Assembly: GCF_016124325.1 (NCBI RefSeq)
Contig: NZ_WGNY01000029.1
Span: 1 to 64,000 of the forward strand
Direction: 5' to 3'
DNA from: Phenylobacterium sp.
GTDB taxonomy: Bacteria > Pseudomonadota > Alphaproteobacteria > Caulobacterales > Caulobacteraceae
DNA length: 64,000 nucleotides
Positions 59,829-64,000 of this stretch are shown piece after piece. A program made the position numbers and the translations under genes. The notes under the pieces are model-generated. The model searched no databases. It had not been told where the DNA came from and saw nothing but the letters and a program-made list of their open reading frames with translations. Each line of letters begins with the position of its first letter. The first letter of the stretch is position 1.

Positions 59829-62615
59829 ATGGTCACTTCGATCGATTCGAGCCTGCTGCTGAGCTACTACAGCTCCCGGATCGGGTACTCCTCCGGGTCG
59901 AGCGCCGGCGCGTCTTCGTCGGTGTCGAAGCAGGTGGCGCCGACAGCGCCGTGGGCGAACGAAGGCCTCAATCCCGACCGCTCCGCGGCCGTCAGCGCCG
60001 TGATGGCCGGGCGTAAATTCATCAACGAGAACACGGCCCAACTCGATCTTCCGGGCGCCAGCGCCGACTACAGGAAGCTGTTCGCACTCTATTCCGGCCT
60101 TGGCACGCTGAGCGGCATCGTCGAACAGGTCCAGAAGAAGGGCGTCACCAGCATCGAGAAGCAACGGCTGCAGGAGACGTTCGCCAAGGGCATGGCCGAA
60201 CTGACTTCGTACCTGAAGACCGTCAAGCTGGATCAAGCGCGCCTCACGATGGGCGAGGTGAACGCGACCGCGAAGACCACCGCGCCTGTCTCCGCCAAGA
60301 ACAAGACCGAGTATGTGACCGCGCCGCTCTACTCCGGCGCCAGCTCCGACGCGGTGCCCCAGTTCCAGGGGGCGGTGCAGTTCACGATCAATGTAACGCG
60401 GTCGGGCGTGCTCCACGCGGTCGACGTCAACCTGGCCGACATGGGCGCGCAGACGCGCTCGATGGCGAATGTGGTCAATTTCATCAATTCCAAGCTGCAG
60501 GCCGAGGGGGTCGACACCCGTTTCGCCACTCAGCGGCTGCCCGGCGAGGAGCGCACCACGACCGCCGGCGGCAAGACAATCAGCCTGGGCGCCGGCCCCG
60601 ATCAATGGGCGCTGAAGGTCAAGACCGGCGGCGAGGCGGTCAATTTCTCGGCGGCCAGCACGGCGGGCTCGGTCTATCTCGCGCAGGGCGTCGGCAACCC
60701 GAATCCGGACGGCAAGGCCGACACCAAAGACGGGGTCATCAGCCAGCAGCTGCTGAAGTTCCAGACCGACACAACCAGCGTCGAGGCGCCGATCCAGGGG
60801 CAGAACGAGGCCAACTGGGTCGACGGCCGGGTGTTCGCCAAGACGATGGGCCCCGAGATCGGCGCGGTCCACGCGACCCAGGTCGGTCCGGACGGCTCGG
60901 TCTATGTGCTCGCCGACGTCACCAACTCGACGGCGGGCCAGGACATCAAGGGCGACCAGGACGTCGCGCTGCTCAAGTACGATTCCGCCGGCAAGCTCAT
61001 CTACACGCGCACCCTCGGCGCCTCTGACTCGGCGACCGGCCTCGCGCTCGCGGTGTCGGCCGACGGCAAGATCGCGGTGGCGGGCTCGGTGAGCGGCGGC
61101 CTGAACGGAGCGACCAACGGGGCGCTGAATTCCGGCGACAGCGGGGCCTACGCCGGGGAGGCCGACAGCTTCGTCACCGTGTTCAACGCCGACGGCGAGG
61201 AGCAGTGGACCCAGCGCCGCGGCGCACGCCTCGCCGACGAGGCCAGCCAGATCACCTTCGGCGCCGACGGCACGGTCTATGTGGCCGGCCGTTCCAAGTC
61301 GGCGCTGCCGGGCACGTCCAACCTGGGCGGCTGGGACAACTACGTCGAAGCCTTCGCCCCGCCCGACGCGGCGGGCAAGGTGCAGACGCTGTTCGCCCAG
61401 AACTTCGGCACCGCGGGCTCCGATCGCCCGGCGGGCATGGTGCTGGATGGAACCTCGCTGGTCGTGGCCTCGGTCGAGGACGGCCGCGGCGTGCTGCGCC
61501 GGTTCGACATTTCCAGCGGGACGCCCGTGCTGAGCGCGACCCGCGACCTGGGCGACCTGCAGGGCGGCGACATCGCCGGCCTGGCCCTGGACGGTAGCGA
61601 CATCATCGTCGCCGGTTCGACCTCCAACGGCGCCCTGTCGGCCGGAACCGTGACCCGCGCCCTGTCGGGCGGCGTCGACGCCTTCGCGGCGCGTCTCTCG
61701 GCCGACCTGTCCGGTTCCGGCGACTCGATCGCCTACTACGGCGGCGCGGGCGACGATCGCGCGACGGCGGTCTCGGTGGCGGGCGGCAAGGTCTGGATCG
61801 CCGGCTCCGCGGGGACCGATCTGCCGGGTCAGCCCGCGGTGGGGAAGCAGGACGGGTTCCTCGCCAACCTCGACGTCGCGACGGGCTCCATCGACTGGTC
61901 GCGCCGCTTCACCGGCAAGGAAGGCTACACGGCGCCCACCGCCATCGCCGCGACGACCAGCGGCTCGACCTCTCTGGATCGTCTCGGCCTGCCGTCGGGC
62001 GACCTGGACCTCTCCGACTCGCAGAAGATCACCGCGGTCACCAGCATCCGTCCCGGCGATCAGTTCACCGTGCGGGCGGGATCGGGCGCCAGCAAGACGG
62101 TGACCATCGACGCCAACGACACGCTGGACACGCTGGCGCAGAAGATTCGCCGCGCCACCGGCTTCCAGGCCAAGGTCACGATCGGGACCAGCGACGGCGT
62201 CCGCAAACTCACCGTCGCGCCGCTGAACAATCGCATGGTGCTCGAGTTCGGCGCGGGAAAGACCGACAAGGACGCCCTGGAATTCCTGGGGATTCCGGAA
62301 GGCGTTGTGCGCAATTCCACGGTGAAGGGCACGGCGACCGTCCCGGCCGACGGCAAGTCGCAGATCTACGGCCTGAAGCTCGACAGCTCCCTGAACCTGG
62401 ACGACACGCTCGGCATCAATCACGCGGCCGCCGAGCTGGCCGCGGCGGCCGGCGTGATCCGCACGATCTACAAGGACCTCAAGGCGGCCGCCGATCCGCT
62501 GGCCGCCCAGAAGGAAGCCGCCGCGGCGGCCACGAACGGCAAGGTGCCGGCCTATCTGACCAACCAGATCGCCAACTACCAGGCCGCGTTGGACCGCCTC
62601 ACCGGCGGGGGGTAG
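59829..62615 (+). CDS. Flagellar-locus beta-propeller protein, FlaEY-like
   Basis: A 928-residue protein without signal peptide. Segments: N-terminal helical region (about 1-140, SSLLLSYYSSRIGYSSG ... ADYRKLFALYSGLGTL); an IN-like strand pair (about 178-225, FTINVTRSGVLHAVDVNLADMG); a long run of propeller-type repeats (about 330-710, GPEIGAVHATQVGPDGSVYVLAD, LGASDSATGLALAVSADGKIAVAGSV and others); a second flagellin-hook-IN-like segment (about 735-790, FTVRAGSGASKTVTIDANDTLDTLAQKI); and a C-terminal helix. The absence of a signal peptide fits export by the flagellar type III apparatus. From memory it resembles the Caulobacter protein FlaEY, needed for normal filament assembly. Confidence 0.8.
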   Translation: MVTSIDSSLLLSYYSSRIGYSSGSSAGASSSVSKQVAPTAPWANEGLNPDRSAAVSAVMAGRKFINENTAQLDLPGASADYRKLFALYSGLGTLSGIVEQVQKKGVTSIEKQRLQETFAKGMAELTSYLKTVKLDQARLTMGEVNATAKTTAPVSAKNKTEYVTAPLYSGASSDAVPQFQGAVQFTINVTRSGVLHAVDVNLADMGAQTRSMANVVNFINSKLQAEGVDTRFATQRLPGEERTTTAGGKTISLGAGPDQWALKVKTGGEAVNFSAASTAGSVYLAQGVGNPNPDGKADTKDGVISQQLLKFQTDTTSVEAPIQGQNEANWVDGRVFAKTMGPEIGAVHATQVGPDGSVYVLADVTNSTAGQDIKGDQDVALLKYDSAGKLIYTRTLGASDSATGLALAVSADGKIAVAGSVSGGLNGATNGALNSGDSGAYAGEADSFVTVFNADGEEQWTQRRGARLADEASQITFGADGTVYVAGRSKSALPGTSNLGGWDNYVEAFAPPDAAGKVQTLFAQNFGTAGSDRPAGMVLDGTSLVVASVEDGRGVLRRFDISSGTPVLSATRDLGDLQGGDIAGLALDGSDIIVAGSTSNGALSAGTVTRALSGGVDAFAARLSADLSGSGDSIAYYGGAGDDRATAVSVAGGKVWIAGSAGTDLPGQPAVGKQDGFLANLDVATGSIDWSRRFTGKEGYTAPTAIAATTSGSTSLDRLGLPSGDLDLSDSQKITAVTSIRPGDQFTVRAGSGASKTVTIDANDTLDTLAQKIRRATGFQAKVTIGTSDGVRKLTVAPLNNRMVLEFGAGKTDKDALEFLGIPEGVVRNSTVKGTATVPADGKSQIYGLKLDSSLNLDDTLGINHAAAELAAAAGVIRTIYKDLKAAADPLAAQKEAAAAATNGKVPAYLTNQIANYQAALDRLTGGG

Positions 62616-62661
62616 AGCCTCGGCGCTTGAAAGAGCGCGCGGCTGGGGCTAGCGAGGCCGC

Positions 62662-63366
62662 ATGGCGACATCCCCGAACACGCCGCGAGCCGGGCCGGGC
62701 GGTCGGTTTCCGCTCGTCGCGGCCGGCGCGGCGCTCGCGCTCCTGGCCGGCGCGGCGATCGGCTGGGTGTTCATCTCCGGAGATCGCGGCGCGCACGCCC
62801 CGCCGCCGGCGTCGCAGGGCGGCCTCGTCATCGATTCGAGCGGCGAGGAGGAAGGCAAGATCGACCCCGGCAAGCCGCTGCGATGCTTCGTCCAGGGCCA
62901 GTTCGTGGGGGAGTTCTCCCTGACCGAATGCGCCCGGCGCAACGGCGTGGCGACCGATGCGCTCGACGTCGGCCTCGACGAAACCGGCGCCCTGGCGGCG
63001 GCCGAGCAGGCCGGCCAGGTGCTGACGCCCCTGCCGCCGCCGCAGGAGGTCGCGCCGGGGCCCGAAGCCGCGGCGCCGGCGCCGGGCGTCACGCTCTCGA
63101 CAGGGCCCGCCGGCGCGCCGCCCGCCGTCTGCTGGCGACATGGCGACGGCCGTTGGCGCAAGCTATCCGGAGAGATGGGGCTCGACGCCTGCGTCCAGAC
63201 CCTGTTCGCGGGCCGGTGCGAGAAGCCCGGCGGCGCCTCGTATGGCCGATGGGCGCAACAGACCCTCAGGCTGGTGCCCGGGCGCGTGGAGGTGTCGGAC
63301 GACAATCGCACGTTCCGCACGCTGGTCACCCAGTCGGCCGACTGCAGCCTGCCGCCCGTCGGATGA
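62662..63366 (+). CDS. Hypothetical single-pass membrane protein
   Basis: A 234-residue protein with one membrane segment near the N-terminus (FPLVAAGAALALLAGAAIGWVFIS) after a short Pro/Arg/Gly-rich cytoplasmic stretch. A Pro/Ala-rich periplasmic linker follows, with an acidic SGEEEG segment. Two Cys-containing regions (RCFVQGQFVGEFSLTECARRNG and VCWRHGDGRWRKLSGEMGLDACVQTLFAGRC) suggest disulfides. RNGVATDALDVGLDETG is a notable motif. No family was recognised. It starts 46 bases after the FlaEY-like gene and may share its transcript. Confidence 0.82.
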   Translation: MATSPNTPRAGPGGRFPLVAAGAALALLAGAAIGWVFISGDRGAHAPPPASQGGLVIDSSGEEEGKIDPGKPLRCFVQGQFVGEFSLTECARRNGVATDALDVGLDETGALAAAEQAGQVLTPLPPPQEVAPGPEAAAPAPGVTLSTGPAGAPPAVCWRHGDGRWRKLSGEMGLDACVQTLFAGRCEKPGGASYGRWAQQTLRLVPGRVEVSDDNRTFRTLVTQSADCSLPPVG

Positions 63367-63415
63367 CCGCGCGCGGCGTCTCCCCGCCGGGCGGAATCCG
63401 GGCTACGGTGACATC

Positions 63416-63793
63416 ATGCGCCTGACGCCCGTCCTCCCGATCCTTCTGGCCGCGCTCGCGGTTTCGGCCTGCTCTCAAAAGACCGTGCCGCCGGGCGACC
63501 CGGGCGTCTGCTACCACGTCGTGCCGCAGAAGGACGGTACGCTGAAGTACAACAAGCTGGTCATGGCCAAGAGCCTGGAGGTGTGCGCCGCCAACCTCGA
63601 GGCCATGCGGATCAAGTTCCTGACCATGGGCGGCAACCAGCAGGATCTCCTGGGAGCTTATCAGTCCAACTTCCTGTTTCTGCAGAAGGAAGGGATCCTG
63701 ACATCCACCTCGCTGGAGGGGCCGAGATACGTGGCTCTGGTGCGCACCGGCGACGGGCGTTTGGCGATCCCGGGCGCGATGCCGCAGCAGTAG
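63416..63793 (+). CDS. Small lipoprotein
   Basis: A 125-residue predicted lipoprotein (MRLTPVLPILLAALAVSAC, lipobox VSAC). The mature part contains CYHVVPQKDGTLKYNKLVMAKSLEVCAANLEAMRIKFLTMGG and NFLFLQKEGILTSTSLEGPRYVALVRTGDGRL. Two Cys residues apart from the lipid Cys could form a disulfide. No known domain. ATG 63416 was chosen by the lipoprotein signal. It lies 49 bases after the preceding gene on the same strand and upstream of ssb. Confidence 0.82.
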   Translation: MRLTPVLPILLAALAVSACSQKTVPPGDPGVCYHVVPQKDGTLKYNKLVMAKSLEVCAANLEAMRIKFLTMGGNQQDLLGAYQSNFLFLQKEGILTSTSLEGPRYVALVRTGDGRLAIPGAMPQQ

Positions 63794-63827
63794 CCGCCGG
63801 CGCCCACACTCTGCTGTGGACGGTTTG

Positions 63828-63842
63828 GAACATAAATAGAAC
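63828..63842. promoter_or_regulatory. LexA (SOS) box upstream of ssb
   Basis: GAAC-ATAAATA-GAAC, a perfect match to the alphaproteobacterial LexA site GAAC-N7-GAAC (GTTC-N7-GTTC on the other strand), 86 bases before the ssb start. In many alphaproteobacteria the uvrA-ssb gap carries this box; here ssb is preceded by a lipoprotein gene on the same strand. Confidence 0.85.
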
Positions 63843-63928
63843 ATCTGCTTGTTAACAGTCCTGCGACGGGCTAGCTTGCGCGCAGGGCGCGATGCCCGCT
63901 GACCACGGAAAGCAGGGAACAGATCGAA

Positions 63929-64000
63929 ATGGCGGGCAGCGTCAACAAGGTGATCCTGGTGGGCAATCTGGGGGCCGACCCCGAGATTCGCACGCTCAAC
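63929..64000 (+). CDS. ssb: Single-stranded DNA-binding protein, N-terminal part (3' end outside window)
   Basis: The first 24 residues, MAGSVNKVILVGNLGADPEI and onward, match the SSB OB-fold N-terminus. SSB coats single-stranded DNA in replication, repair and recombination. AGCAGGGAAC precedes the ATG as a Shine-Dalgarno. The gene is cut by the window end. A LexA box lies upstream, so it should be induced in the SOS response. Confidence 0.95.
   Translation, partial: MAGSVNKVILVGNLGADPEIRTLN

Noticed and set aside
59691..62423. Minus-strand open frame of about 910 codons opposite the FlaEY-like gene.
   Set aside because: Low-complexity shadow of a GC-rich gene with no domain and no ribosome-binding site; the plus-strand frame has recognisable segments.

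Overview
The window is about 64 kb of very GC-rich chromosome, almost all of it coding. It most likely comes from a member of the Caulobacteraceae (Phenylobacterium, Caulobacter or a close relative). That is an inference from these signs: a flbT-flaF-flagellin-flaG cluster with short D0/D1-only flagellins, an FlmG-type TPR flagellin glycosyltransferase, a PseH acetyltransferase, a FlaEY-like protein, a perfect CtrA site (TTAA-N7-TTAA), an alphaproteobacterial LexA box (GAAC-N7-GAAC) before ssb, and three PEPxxWA-CTERM surface proteins. No tRNA, rRNA, CRISPR array, insertion sequence, integrase or prophage was seen. Most of the window is ordinary core chromosome.

Layout. 1-9 kb: 3' end of valS, a hypothetical gene, a PEPxxWA-CTERM protein with an AT-rich middle, katG with an OxyR-like operator, a secreted methyltransferase-like protein, an ACT-domain protein, a glycine-zipper protein and a lipoprotein. 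9-25 kb: S10 peptidase, acyl-CoA ligase coupled to tlyA (apparently CTG-started), an RNA uracil methyltransferase coupled to a GT2 glycosyltransferase, radical SAM protein, lytic transglycosylase, family-4-like uracil-DNA glycosylase, secreted M48 protease, CaCA exchanger and a double-Usp protein. 25-40 kb: ETF-ubiquinone oxidoreductase, TPR lipoprotein and ispE; a nitrogen pair glnK-amtB on the minus strand; fasciclin protein; then glyQ / DUF2314-like lipoprotein / glyS / ppdK in one tight run. 40-51 kb: a D-aminoacylase-like amidohydrolase lacking the usual HxH, a Ste24/CaaX-type M48 protease, a KAS III-like enzyme, an OmpA-like barrel, a sterol-desaturase-family enzyme, an HD hydrolase plus NAD-regulator pair, a second double-Usp protein and a MoxR ATPase.

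51-63 kb is the most coherent region and the best candidate for a biological system: flagellin synthesis, glycosylation and assembly. A cytidylyltransferase and PseH supply steps of nonulosonic (pseudaminic-type) acid synthesis. An FlmG-type TPR-glycosyltransferase would attach the sugar to flagellin. FlbT and FlaF control flagellin translation and export. Two near-identical flagellins sit behind sigma-54 promoters with upstream CGGCA-N5-TGCCG palindromes (candidate FlbD enhancers). They are followed by flaG, a divergent third flagellin and a 928-residue protein. In that protein two flagellin-hook-IN-like segments flank a long run of beta-propeller-type repeats. The window ends with two small exported proteins and the start of ssb.

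Several convergent gene pairs share a 4-base CTAG holding both stop codons, and two families of nested palindromic intergenic repeats occur.
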